Origin: Metallyticus violacea
Lineage: Eukaryota; Arthropoda; Insecta; Mantodea; Metallyticidae
Direction: 5' to 3'
Length of the DNA: 64,000 bases
NCBI GenBank assembly: GCA_030762175.1
Contig: CM060842.1
Location: forward strand, 48,470,501 to 48,534,500
The translations under genes and the position numbers were made by a program. How positions within the stretch are numbered: position 1 is the first letter of the stretch; each line of letters starts with the position of its first letter. This document shows, piece by piece, positions 10,803 to 21,890 of the stretch. The notes beneath the pieces were generated by a model. That model saw only the letters and a program-made list of their open reading frames with translations. It had not been told where the DNA came from and made no database searches.

Positions 10803-12160
10803 CTGGCAAAAAGAAGTTAATGATTAAGATATATAATAGTAAGAATTTTTTAACTGTATCCCACTGTGTCTATAATATTAAGCATATTGGTTATAAATTA
10901 CAGTAAACCATTAATACAACATTTCCAACTGGATAAAAAACAAAATTATGAACATGAAAAAAATTTAAACCTAAACTTAGGTATTCTTTTTTTACACTAA
11001 ACTCCATTCACTTATACAAAAGTAAGACGCGTTTCGGGAGAATCTCAATACAATATTTATGAAAAAAATTATTGAGAAAAGCACTGCAGGTGACATGCGA
11101 GAAAAAGTAATAAAAAAATTATACAAATAAACTGTTTCCACTGTAATAAACACCACTGTCATTCATCTCCTGTTTAACTAATATAATTACAATTACATTG
11201 AGAACAAAGTGCTTATTTCATAGATACAAACAAAACTATAATAGTACAACAAATCCTTGATCTATCATTTCCGGACCATTGTTTTCCCAGATGTATTGTT
11301 TAACGGTCCCAAACCTTTTATGCTACAACTTATGTAAATAAAAACCACGTTTGCTGTTCCTTGAAATATTTTCCCACATTATTCATTCAAGCAGCTCAGT
11401 CCCAAAGAATTTCTATCTTCCAGTAATCATTTTCAAAATGGAATAATTGAAGCAGCGACTGTTATATGTAGTTGCTGATACTTTTGGAGCAGCAGGATGA
11501 TAACCATCGTAAATATTGGATCAGAGTTGCCAGTGCTGTCAGTTTGAGTGCGACTTGTTTGGAGGAGTAGCAAGTGTTTTTGATATTGGGGAGGGGAGTG
11601 AGGAAGAGAGGAAATATGATGCAACAGCTGAAGCCATGCTGATATTTGCAGAAGATCTGAGAGAACGTGAAAATGTATGCATATGACAATGACAGTTGTG
11701 CGCAACACAGAAACAAATTTCACTTACTTTTTTTCAAAGAAAGTGACTTAACATGTAAAAGCTGTACACACTAACATAAAAGTGATGCAAAATAACAGTA
11801 CTTGTTTATGTAATGGCTAAATTTAATTTAGGAAATTCTGAAGGAATTAAAACTATTGCAGTAGGAATCGTGAAAAATCTGCTTATTTTATGACTATTTT
11901 TTTTTTTGAATTCAGAAGGAATGTCAGCTATTGCTGTTGTACCAATGAAAAAAGGTTTTACCTATCTATTCAAATCTGCATCTGCTAGTCATCTACTTAG
12001 AAAGAAGAGAAAAAATTTAATAATAAAAAAAAAAAAAAAATGAAAAAAAAAAATGAAAAATATGTATACGCATATGTGTCTGCTCTCTTTCTAGAGGTCG
12101 CCAATTTTTGCTTTTTCTCAATTCGGCACATAGTCATCAATTAACAAATGATTAGCTGAT
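10803..12160. other. Intron DNA, nothing recognised
   Basis: AT-rich intron 9. Overlapping open frames at 11433-11723 have no recognisable similarity. Poly-A runs lie near 12025-12060. Confidence 0.5.
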
Positions 12161-12169
12161 TTTGTTAAA

Positions 12170-12879
12170 ATTGGACCATTGGGGTGGGGGTTAACCTAAA
12201 ATTTTTAAAATTATGTAAAAATTGCTAAAATGCCTGCAAATTTTCCTTTATTTGAACAGAACTCAGTAAAAAAAACCTTGATACAACAAACAGTCGTTTC
12301 AAAAATCATGGCAATCATGCCACTTGGAATGTGGGTATACTTAAAAAAATTTTGACAGTTAAAGCAAAATTAAAAAATTGCTCTAGCGTATACAATTGTA
12401 AACTTTTTTTAGGATATTCTGTATATGCCATTGAAATAAAGTAAAAAAAATAGTTTTCGAAAATCAGTGAAATCAGACTACTATAGGGGGGATTTACCTG
12501 ATACCCTGAATTTAAAAATTACTGTGGCATTAATATATGATTTTTCACTACGAAAATACATATATGCCATTTAAATAGAATAAGAAAAATGGTTTCTGAA
12601 AATCAGGGAAATCGGACAATTAGGAGGGAGGGTGTTTGCCTGAAACCCAAAATTTAAAAATTGCTCTAGCAGCAATAATTGCGTTTTCACAATAAAACTT
12701 ATTATATAGCATTTAAATCACATAAAAATATGTTTTTGAACATCATCACATTATTGGGAGTGGGGTATACCTGAAAAAGTTTTGGGGGTTAATCCCAAAT
12801 TTAAACATCACTCTAATGGCTGCAATTTTAATTTTTTAAGTAACTCGACATATGCCATTGGGGGGGGGGGGGGGGGGGG

Positions 12880-12911
<32 letters not shown>

Positions 12912-13620
12912 AAAAGAAAAAAGAAAGGAAGAAAAAAGAAAGAAAACAGAAAGAAAAAAAGGAAAGAAAGACAGAAAAGGAAAAGGGGAAAAGAAAAACA
13001 AAAAATTCTCTGAAAATCAGTGAAATTGTACTATTAGCAGGGGGAGGGTTGTATAGAAAATTTTAAAATCACTCTAGCTGATTTAATATTTGTTTCGCAA
13101 CGACATTGTATATACCTTAAAAAGGGGAGGAAGTACTATTAGCAGGGGAGGGTGGTTGATCTGCACCTCAAAATTTAAAAATCGCTCTGGTAGCATTAAT
13201 ATATTTTTTTCACAACAAAACTCCCAATATGACATTTAAATAGAATAAGAAAAATAGTTTCTGAAAATCAGGTAAATCAGGTGATTAGGAGTTCCTAAAA
13301 CCCCAACTTTAAAAATCACACTCAAGTTGCATTAATATATGTTTTTTTGCAATTAAACTCTATAAGTGTCATTTAAATAGAACAAGAAAAATAGTTTCTG
13401 AAACTCAGGGAAATCCAGACTCTTAGACAGGTTACCTGAAAACCAAAATTTAAAAATTGCTCTATTGGCACCAATATTTGTTTTTTCACAACAAAATTCG
13501 GTATATACCAATTAAATAAATGAGAAAAATATGTTTCTGAAAATGAGGGAAATTGGACTATTAGCAGTAAAGATATATTTGAAAACCAAAATTTAAAAAG
13601 TGCTCTTGCATTTAATTTTC
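12170..13620. repeat. Diverged satellite, about 140-bp unit, roughly nine to ten copies
   Basis: An anchor close to AAATTTAAAAATTGCTCT recurs near 12368, 12509, 12649, 12796, 13056, 13170, 13303, 13445 and 13588, mostly 133-147 bases apart. Within each unit the same order of words follows: TTTTTCACAACAAAA, ATATGCCATTTAAATAGAAT, AGTTTCTGAAAATCAGGGAA, GGACTATTAG. One unit is expanded by a G-run and GA-rich tract. Copies differ substantially, so the array is old. Confidence 0.8.
12860..13000. repeat. G-homopolymer followed by (GA)n and purine-rich tract
   Basis: About 21 consecutive G, then about 26 bases of GA repeats, then an A/G-only stretch of roughly 100 bases. It lies inside one unit of the 140-bp satellite and stretches the spacing between neighbouring anchors to about 260 bases. 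Confidence 0.95.
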
Positions 13621-13799
13621 TCTGTATGGATGTGTATGTTCACATGTCCAGAGTAAAATGGGTTCAAGTAATATGGACATGTATACATGTCTGGCAAGTG
13701 CTGCAAATCAAATAATTTTCAACCTATAATTGTTTTAACATTTATTTAAAAAACAAGCTTAAATTAATTTTATAAAATAGTTCAATCTTGGTCTAAAAT

Positions 13800-15843
13800 G
13801 TTGCATTTTGAATGGTACACCATGAAGAATACTGACATAAGAGCAATATCCGCAGCCACCACAAATAATGTTAGTTTCCTTGTGTGTGCACCTCTTGTGG
13901 TATACCACACATTTCTGAAACTGATGCAACTTTTATTCCATAGATGATATCCTTTTCTGGAAATATTTTTTAATCAATCTGAGGGTGGCAGGGGTTTTAG
14001 ACTTTCAATTTCCTGTGTGTACAGGGCCTTTGAATTTGGTAGCTTGCAATTAGGCTGCAACCAATTGATAAGCAAATATCCAGATATGTCATTGTTTTTT
14101 GTGGGTTTAGAGCTCTCCAAATTACTAAGCAATTGTATATGGTAATATCCAACATATAAAAACGAATAGTTTTTTTGTACCATTTTACAGTTTTCATAAA
14201 GAGGGATGTGCCTGCAATATCTGATCCACCAAATCAACACCACTCATAGGCATATTGTATTCATGTATAATATCTGTCTTAAAAATTATCATTCTAGTTT
14301 TGTCATCTAGCTTTCCTGTATCATACATCAAAATTTTAGAACTGAAATTAGATAAAGATGTAACTACCCTTTTATCATGCCAAGCAATAAGTCGAAGGTG
14401 AAAGTTGATGCACTCTTTTCTCTCTCTTTAGAGCCTGTACATTCATATACTTTGGCAATTCAATACAATTTTTTATTTGGTTTATTTATGGACGCTCTTT
14501 AACATCTCAGGTCATCAACGCCCCATTCTATTCAGGTTCTTTTTTGTACTTAAATTGTATGACATGGGACCCATGGCTTTACTTCCCTTCCGAAGGAATG
14601 AATACTTATGATTTTTACGCCCCAAAAAATCCATCAATCATGGTTGGGTTTGAACCCGCGATCTTGGGTTTAGAAGGCAAGTATGGTTACTACTATACCA
14701 CCAGGACCGACCCTATACAATTTGAATGTACTGTTCCAATGGCATTTGTCATTCTTTTATATAAAACAATAAATAACTTAGTTGAGCTGTACGAGTTGTC
14801 TAGATATACAGTCCTACCCTGATCAAGCATAGGTTCCATGAGGTGCATGACTATGGAGTCAGATAAACAAGTCTTTTTCTCCTGTATTGTCAGTCCCTTT
14901 GGCAGTGTAAATACAGCTATTTTAGACATACTCTGATTTACTTTCACAAAGGTCAAAACTTTTTATGCCACATTTGGCCCTTTTTGTTTTGATATATTGC
15001 TTCCAACCCAAGTGGTCCTTCCAGAGCATCAAGCTTTCATCAAGAGACCTTTTCACCAGGAATGTAATTTTCTTTGAATTTTGAAATAAGATAATAAACA
15101 TTGGACTAATTCTGTGTAATTTACAAGTTATGTTTTCAGTGCTGGTGAAATGAAGAAACCACAATATAGATGAAAATCTGTTGTTTGACATGTCTCTTCC
15201 AAAAAGTGAAGTTGCTAGCATGTCATCAGTAGACCAATACACGACAATGTAGATTTTTGAATAACACTCATCAGAATAATTATGTCAAGTAGCCTGTAAA
15301 TCTCATTCTGTATTACATCTGACCACTTCTTAATCCTACTTTCAAGTCTTAATTTGCCTTTTGAAGTCAGATTTTCCTTTATGCTGATATACATTTGTTT
15401 CAATAATATGAAAGCTACTAAATCTGCAGTAAAAAACTTGGTAAAAAATATAAAATGGTTGACCATCACTTGTGAGCTGTCTATAGGCCATACACCACAG
15501 GTTATACATATTTTTTTGTGCTGCAATGGTTTTTGGAACTCCATGATCCTGTCTCTGCACTAATACCTGCAGAAACAAACTTGCTAAACGAGGTAAAGGT
15601 ACACCACTAGTTGAAGCCATGATATGAACTGGGAACAACAAGTTTGTAACTTTGGCTCTGTAGTTGGCTCATACTGCATTGAATGCCCTTTAATTTTCAT
15701 TAAAATATGATAAAAAATAAGGAAAATATAAAGGTCTGTTCTGCAATCCAGAAATTTAAATTGTGGGCCATAGATGTGTTTACTGGGTATCCGGGAACAG
15801 TCAGAGCAGGGTATAAATGGGCATCGGGCAATGGGTTAAAATA
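13800..15843 (-). mobile_element. piggyBac-like DNA transposon, degenerate
   Basis: The minus strand right end shows TTAACCCATTGCCC at about 15843, a TTAA target site plus a CCC terminus as in piggyBac elements. Transposase blocks follow: KKWSDVIQNEIYRLLD, YWSTDDMLAT and MSNNRFSSILWFLHF (15242 down), DESLMLWKDHLGWKQYIKTK with the first catalytic Asp, KCGIKSFDLCESKSEYV, GRTVYLDNSYSS (second Asp) and MSGVDLVDQI near 14240 (third Asp). Frameshifts and a SINE at 14472-14714 break it. The left end was not found. Confidence 0.85.
14472..14714 (-). mobile_element. tRNA-derived SINE inserted in the piggyBac element
   Basis: On the minus strand the head has an A box (TGGTATAGTAGTAACC) and a B box (GGGTTCAAACCC), then a body ending in a T/A-rich tail. 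A 9-base direct repeat, ATACAATTT, flanks it (14463-14471 and 14715-14723), which fits a target-site duplication. It shares its sequence, including CATGGGACCCATGGCTTT, with the SINE at 48375-48651. Confidence 0.85.
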
Positions 15844-15844
15844 A

Positions 15845-16365
15845 AATGAGAAATTAATTCATCACTGTATTTATAAAGTTGAATATATTTTATATTTAAC
15901 AAAAATATCATCATGAAGATAGCATGATGAATGTTAATCTATATATGTGTTTGAGAATTATATTTATATATAAGACAGCTCTGTAATAACCTTCAGAAAA
16001 CAAGCATTATATGTTTTTAATGCAATAACATTTAAATTAAATTTCAAAGTCAATGAAAATCGATGAAACTTTTGATTGTTCTATTCTGATTCTGTATATT
16101 TGCTTAGATCATCAACATTTTTTTGAAAATTAACATGTTTTTGCTTTATTGAAACATATGAACATCATCTTCTTAAATATAAAATGTTAGTTGAAAACTT
16201 TTCATTTTTCTCTATTTAAATGAATGTGAAGATATCAATGGATAAGTTCATAAATATGCTTACATTTAAAAATGTTTAAAAATACCTGCACAGTATAACT
16301 TTGTCTACCAGTGGCCATATATTTAATTTAATTAATAGTATGACATTATTTTTTCTAGTTTAACC
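15845..16365. other. Intron DNA, nothing recognised
   Basis: Very AT-rich, without repeats or coding similarity. Confidence 0.5.
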
Positions 16366-16413
16366 TCAGCAGTAGCAGTAGCAGTAGCAGTAGTAGTAGT
16401 AGTAGTAGTAGTA

Positions 16414-16462
<49 letters not shown>
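16366..16462. repeat. Compound trinucleotide microsatellite
   Basis: Runs of AGC/AGT, then AGT, then about 18 AAT units in succession. The stepwise change suggests one array diversified by point mutation and expansion. Confidence 0.95.
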
Positions 16463-16464
<2 letters not shown>

Positions 16465-17269
16465 TGGTTTCTCTTTTATGATACAGATTGTAAGAATTCT
16501 ATTTTTGTTCCTCTAATATCACAAAATTATGCCATTACTTATTTTGTTTCATTAATTAATAAGGCCCAATTTGCATTTTATATTCATTTTTATTAAAAAT
16601 TATTCAACCAGTTAGGAATTTGCTTAGTTTATGTAGCTCCTGCACAACAAAATTTTACATGATTTTGCACTTCCTATATTTATCATTTTCCTACATTCAT
16701 AATTTTTTTAAAATCAAGGTTCTACTGTATATATTAAAAGAAAATGTATTTATATATGTATTAAAATAAAATGTTGAAGTCTGTTAATATATTAAGTTTC
16801 GATGTGACTGTATAAATGGCAAATGATTAAAAACATATAACCTAAAAGATCAGCAGCACATAAGAGTGTTTTAATCTGAGTTAAAAGAATATGGGAATTA
16901 ATAAATAAGAAAGGGTAGGGGTTGGAAACATAAAGGAGAATGGGTACTGTTCCTGATTGGCAGATGTAGTAAGCTTTAGTGTATTAACCATGTTTTGATT
17001 TACTTTGATTATTTTAAGAGTGTGCATAGTTTAGGTTAGTGTTGGATCCTAGTCCTCTCTGGATATTTTAGCATGCAAGTACTAATAAATTGGGGAATAA
17101 GATTTGAAGAATGTTAGTATAAATTTAATCTTGTATTAGCAATAAAGTACTGAAGAATGTTAATTATGTGAATGGCAAAGTTCTATTATTCCTCAATTTT
17201 TTTTTTAATTTACTTAACATTGCCTGGATACCATCTTTAGTTTGTAAATGTGTATAGAGAAAATTGTAC
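16463..17269. other. Intron DNA, nothing recognised
   Basis: AT-rich, ending at the exon 9 donor. Confidence 0.5.
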
Positions 17270-17473
17270 CTGCTGTGATATGATTGGGGGTTGTATTTGC
17301 AACTGAGGAGGAGGTTGCTGAGCCACTACTGTAACATGCTTCGCTGGTGAACCCATACCCTGGTAACCTGGTGGGCAGAGTATAGAAGATACCAGCTGAT
17401 GCTGATGGAATGGATCTGCCCTTGAAGCTCCTGTGTATTGTCGTGCCACTGAACGGCCATTATACAGCTGGTA
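17270..17473 (-). CDS. Hipk: Hipk coding exon 9, homeoprotein-interaction region (residues 585-652)
   Basis: A 204-base exon, phase 0-0: YQLYNGRSVARQYTGASRAD, then PFHQHQLVSSILCPPGYQGM and GSPAKHVTVVAQQPPPQLQI, ending SQQ before GTACAA. The acceptor is TCTTAG. ADPF, SSILCPPGYQ and SPAKHVTV correspond to the conserved C-terminal blocks of animal HIPKs that lie in the region binding homeodomain proteins and corepressors. Confidence 0.94.
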
Positions 17474-17489
17474 CTAAGAGAACATATAA

Positions 17490-17610
17490 ATCTAATTAAA
17501 ATGTAAATTGGAACTTGCACAGTGAAGCCAATCATTTAATTGATATTATTACAGTTCTACCAAATCATACAATAATATCAATTACATATAAATCTACTTA
17601 CTTTTGTACC
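17490..17610 (-). repeat. Family A Penelope terminal repeat fragment
   Basis: On the minus strand: GGCTTCACTGTGCAAGTTCC preceded by AATCATACAATAATATCAAT-type wording, both as in the PLE end at 28985-29120. It lies only about 20 bases outside the acceptor of Hipk exon 9. Confidence 0.65.
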
Positions 17611-17869
17611 TTTATAAACATTAATCAACAACATTTGTTAAATCCAAGATGTTACTAATTAAAATATAGTTAAGTCATGGAGTATTACACATATCGTACA
17701 AGTCATCTTTCTTTTTTGTCGGTCCTGCTGTCCTGTCGTAAATAAATCAAATCACTCAATGCCCATAAAAAAGAATGTCCCTATGGTGCCTTGAACGAAA
17801 ACTTGGGTTTTGCTTTTGTATACTTAATTAAAGGCGTGTTATCATGGAATCACCTAGAATAAAGTTTTG

Positions 17870-18480
17870 AAGATATAAATATTTACAGAGAATCAATCAA
17901 TTGCAATCTGCAGGCTATCAGATAGTGCACATAGATGAAACTTGGTATGACATACACAACATTTTAAAGAAAGGCTGGGTTGATGCAACCTGCTCCTGTG
18001 TGCTCAATACACCTGTGTCCAAAGGAAAAAGAATGATGCTACATGCTGGTGGAGGTCAGGTTTTGTTCCAAAATTGCCTACTGAAAAACCTGCTCAATGA
18101 TAGGAAATGCATTATTGTGCTAGATAATGCCAGTTATCATTCAAAACAAATTGTGAAAATACCTACAGTCACCAAGAAAAGATGAGTTTTTGGACTTCGT
18201 GCAACAATTCAACATTTCCATACCCAACACAGCTCCAATAAAATCAGTTTTGATGCAGCAAAAATAAACAAACAATATGCAACAGAAAAGTTAGCAGAAG
18301 CATTTGGACACAAAATATTAAGACTACCTCCCTATCACTGTTTTTAATCATATTGAGCTAGTGTGGACTAAACTGAAACTTCACGTAAGGAAGCACAATA
18401 TGACACTCATGTTAAGTGCGAGTGTTATGAACAATTGCATGAAGTTGTAGGAGAAGGAGTTCTGGAGAAAATGTGAACAG
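17870..18480 (+). mobile_element. Tc1/IS630-type transposase remnant
   Basis: Reads SINQLQSAGYQIVHIDETWY (first catalytic Asp in DETW), then GWVD, KGKRMMLHAGGG, IIVLDNASYHS (second Asp) and, after frameshifts, LPPYH and NHIELVWTKLK (third acidic residue in IELVW). This is a DDE_3-type transposase. The stretch between HAGG and VLDNASYHS is much shorter than usual, so the central part is deleted. Stops after 18183 confirm a pseudogene. Confidence 0.75.
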
Positions 18481-18724
18481 CACACAATAAACAAAGAACA
18501 TGAATATTACGTTTGACTAAAAGGAGGAAGACAACAGATTCATCATTCATGGTGTCTGGAGACAGCGCTGATGAATCCAGGATAAACCGGCATTTGTAGA
18601 TCATTTTTGGATCTACGATCATGACATTGCAGGAGAAGCCAAGCTGTTAAAAGCTACCATCAATCCCAAGGAATTGGCAATTTTGGGAAATATTTATATT
18701 TTAAAAAATAAACCTAAGAGTTAT

Positions 18725-18935
18725 GAGCTGAATTCCATCAATGGATTTCCTGTTCCGTTATCTACGTCACCTGCCAGCATTAGTCGGTACACAGCTGAGG
18801 ATGAGAGTGAACACTCTTGAAACATGTTCTGAAGAATTAACCAGTTAGTGAAGTTTTAGTATCACCTAATACTGACTCATTTGTATATTTAACAACTTCA
18901 TTGTTCCTAACTTCTTTTAATTTTACAATTTGGAC
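18725..18935 (+). repeat. Family C terminal repeat with hammerhead-like motif
   Basis: CTGAGGAT, a 6-bp hairpin (GAGAGT/ACTCTT) and GAAACATGTT at 18795-18828, followed by AGTTAGTGAAGTTTTAGTAT and ACTGACTCATTTGTATAT. The latter words recur at 58570-58630 and, more diverged, at 38365-38420. Confidence 0.7.
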
Positions 18936-19149
18936 TAATGGATTTTCCAAGTAGTTTCAAAGGATGAAAAAAAAGGCATAAATGTAATTAGAGGGTATTT
19001 TCAAAAGTGTAATAATTGTTTTGTAATTTTAATTATTTCATGAGAAGTTGTTAACTTTCAGCATGACTCTGTATAATGGCATGTGCAGTAGATGAATGTT
19101 TACTCTCACTAGTTTGAAATGGGCATTTTTAAAAAATAATTAATGCCCA

Positions 19150-19395
19150 TTTTTGCTACAAGGCCTCACTGGCAGTGGACACTGGTGATTTGTAAAATGA
19201 AGTGATAAAGTTGAAAATAATTTTTTTCATTAAAGGAAAGAAGCATTCTAGGCCAGTACCTCCTTGGAATTTTCTATTTATGACTGAGAAAAACCTGGAA
19301 GAAACCTCAGTCAGGGAGGATGGTCTTGCAAGATGTTGAACCACAGATTTCCCATTCATTATCCCATGTCTTAACAACCTTGGCCACCCACATCA
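19150..19395 (-). mobile_element. tRNA-derived SINE
   Basis: The minus strand reads GGCCAAGGTTGTTAAGACAT, a B-box-like GTGGTTCAACATC, then CTGAGGTTTTTCTCAGTCAT-type body and TCTTTCCTTTAATG. The body order matches the SINE at 58795-59010. Confidence 0.65.
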
Positions 19396-19399
19396 GTAG

Positions 19400-20135
19400 G
19401 AATGGAATGCAACAATCCTCTGCAACATATAACTAGTGAAAGAGCTGGTTACCATAGACTGACATAAGATCACAATGTGGAGTGGCACCAGATGCAATTA
19501 TTAAAATATATAAATTATGAATTTGCTTAGTTTTATATAGAATTAAGTTCAAATTATGAAAAATAATTTGAAAAAATTATATCAATGTAAAATACAAAGA
19601 AGTAACTGCATAAGTACTTTTGAAATCGATGATTGATTTTGAATGAGCTGGAATTTCTTCTCAAGACAATGGTATTAAAAAGCATTTATTGAATCAGGTC
19701 TACTTTACCACCATTACCAAAAACTAGATTCAGAGCGCTGTGCTTAATACGAAACCATTTATAAGTATGACAAATAAAAACCAACTTCTCATCAACAACA
19801 GTAATTCATATTTTATGATTCACAACTAACACCAATCTATAACTGCTCTAAAGCAGATAAGTGCATTTATTAACATGAGTACTACGAGAAATTTCTTAAG
19901 GATAATTATTATTTTTTCATGGGCCAATACCAAATTTATCCTGATGCTGAATAACTATTTCTGGTTTTTATACTCTAAACTTCAATATTTTTACATGTTT
20001 TTATAAAATAAAACACATATTTGTCATTTAATTATTTAAAGATTATTTATATCAAACAAATAATTTCAGTTCCTTTACTGAGTGTATGATTTATGGCACA
20101 TTTAACACCATTATTGTTGAGATTTTTCACATTTT

Positions 20136-20187
<52 letters not shown>

Positions 20188-20919
20188 ATGATAAATGGCA
20201 TGGTTATCACTGGACTAATTGAAAATAGTTCCAAGCTTCACACATATCTGAAAAATGCAGTGTCTGAAATTCACTCTTCTGTCCCTTCAAATAATAACTA
20301 AGTTGAAAACAACTAGGTAATAATACAAAATTGCTTTCATACTAAAGATATTATTACAATAAGTTACTTGTGATTAGACAAAAACAACCACGATATGTTT
20401 ACCAAAACTGAAAAACATGTTAGAAATTAAATGCAATAGCATATTTGAAAATACATCAAAATGCAATTTAGCACATTTTATTGCCACAGTATATGAATTT
20501 TAAAGAATTTTTTATATACCAAAATTCCTTTATTGTTGGTCAAAACCATTAATAAAATGCTACATTATGACACTACATGAATAAAATAACCATGGTAACA
20601 AATACACCATTAAATTGTTTTCATTGCTAAAATACTGTCATCAACTGAATATTATGTTATGATAATATTAAGGAAAATTTTTATACTACTGAAACTGAAA
20701 AATCAAGCAATCATCTTTGTTGCAAAATACATAATTACAGAATTAATAAAAAGTTAGTAAGTTAATGCTGGCTAGCAAATCAATCAGTAGAATTTGATAA
20801 TACTAATTTGATATGAAATATGAGGTTGTATACACAATATTCGGGACTGGTGCTGCCAACTCAACAGTAGTTGCAGTAGAGTTTTGTACCGCTTGTTAGC
20901 AACACTAGCACATCTGATG
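19400..20919. other. Intron DNA with a 42-base poly-A run
   Basis: AT-rich. A pure A homopolymer spans about 20138-20179. Nothing else recognised; the open frame across the poly-A is an artefact. Confidence 0.6.
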
Positions 20920-21890
20920 AGTGAATGTTTAAAGTTTCTTACAGCTGGGTAGATGTGTTGAGATTCTATAGTACTTTTCATGATACTCTTTGTGTAGTCT
21001 ATGGCAATTTTACGATGGATCCAAGATTGAACAGAGAGTATGCATCAAATTCTGTGCAAATCTCGGTAAAAATGCTATGGAGACCCCCCACAATGATTCA
21101 ACAAGTATTTGGGAGACAAAGTATGAGCCGTACACATGTGTTTGAGTGGCATGCTTGGTTTAGAGCTGGCTGTACAGCTATTGAAGACAATGCTCACACC
21201 TGTAGGCCCCTCAGTTGCACAATTCAAGAGATTATTGCCAAAGTTCTGCACCTCGTTTGTGAGAATCAATGTTGAACCATTTAAGACCTTGTTCATGAAA
21301 TGGGAAATGGTTATGGGACATGCCATCGAATTTTAACTGATGAATTTCGCATTCATCGTTTCGCCACAAATTTGTGCTAAGGACCCTGACTGCTGAGTGT
21401 ATCAAGCATCAAGAGCGTGCTACTAGTTTTCTTTGATACCAAGGGGATTATGCATAAAGAATTCATCCCACCAAATCAAACAGTTAATTCCACATACTAC
21501 TGTGATGTTTTACGATGGCTCCGTGAAAATGTGCAGAGATAACAGCCTGAACTTTGGAAACAAGGGAACTGGCTGTTGCATCACGATAATGCACCTCATC
21601 ACAATTCCTTGTTCACCAGGAGCCTTTTGATGAAAAACAACATGATAGTTGTTCCCCACCCACCATAATTGCCTGATTTGGCACCCTGCGACTTCGCTCT
21701 ATTCCCCAAACTGAAAATCAAGTTGAAAGGACGTTAGTTTGACACAATTCGGAAGATTCAAGAAGAAACACTGTCTGTGCTAAACATCCTCAAAGAACAT
21801 GTCTTCCAAGATGCACTTGGAAAATGGCAGAATCGCAGGGACCAGTGTATATGTTTGGAAGGGAACTAATTCAAGGGTGACAGTGGTCAT
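20920..21890 (+). mobile_element. mariner element, internally deleted transposase
   Basis: The N-terminal helix-turn-helix part reads FGRQSMSRTHVFEWHAWFRA near 21110-21170. After frame shifts come NSTYYCDVLRWLRENVQR (about 21485), LLHHDNAP (second catalytic Asp), PDLAPCDFALFPKLK (third Asp) and ICLEGN near 21850. The segment that should carry the first catalytic Asp (GDETW) is missing near 21420-21435, and stops are frequent. A clear mariner-family relic. Confidence 0.85.

Noticed and set aside
11433..11723. Two overlapping minus-strand frames of 84 and 96 codons
   Set aside because: No family resemblance, no splice-compatible match to Hipk, and overlapping frames of similar length suggest chance.
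12782..13066. Open frame rich in Arg, Glu and Lys
   Set aside because: It is only the translation of the G-run and GA-rich tract within the satellite.
20086..20301. Open frame with a poly-Lys core
   Set aside because: Produced by reading through a 42-base poly-A homopolymer.
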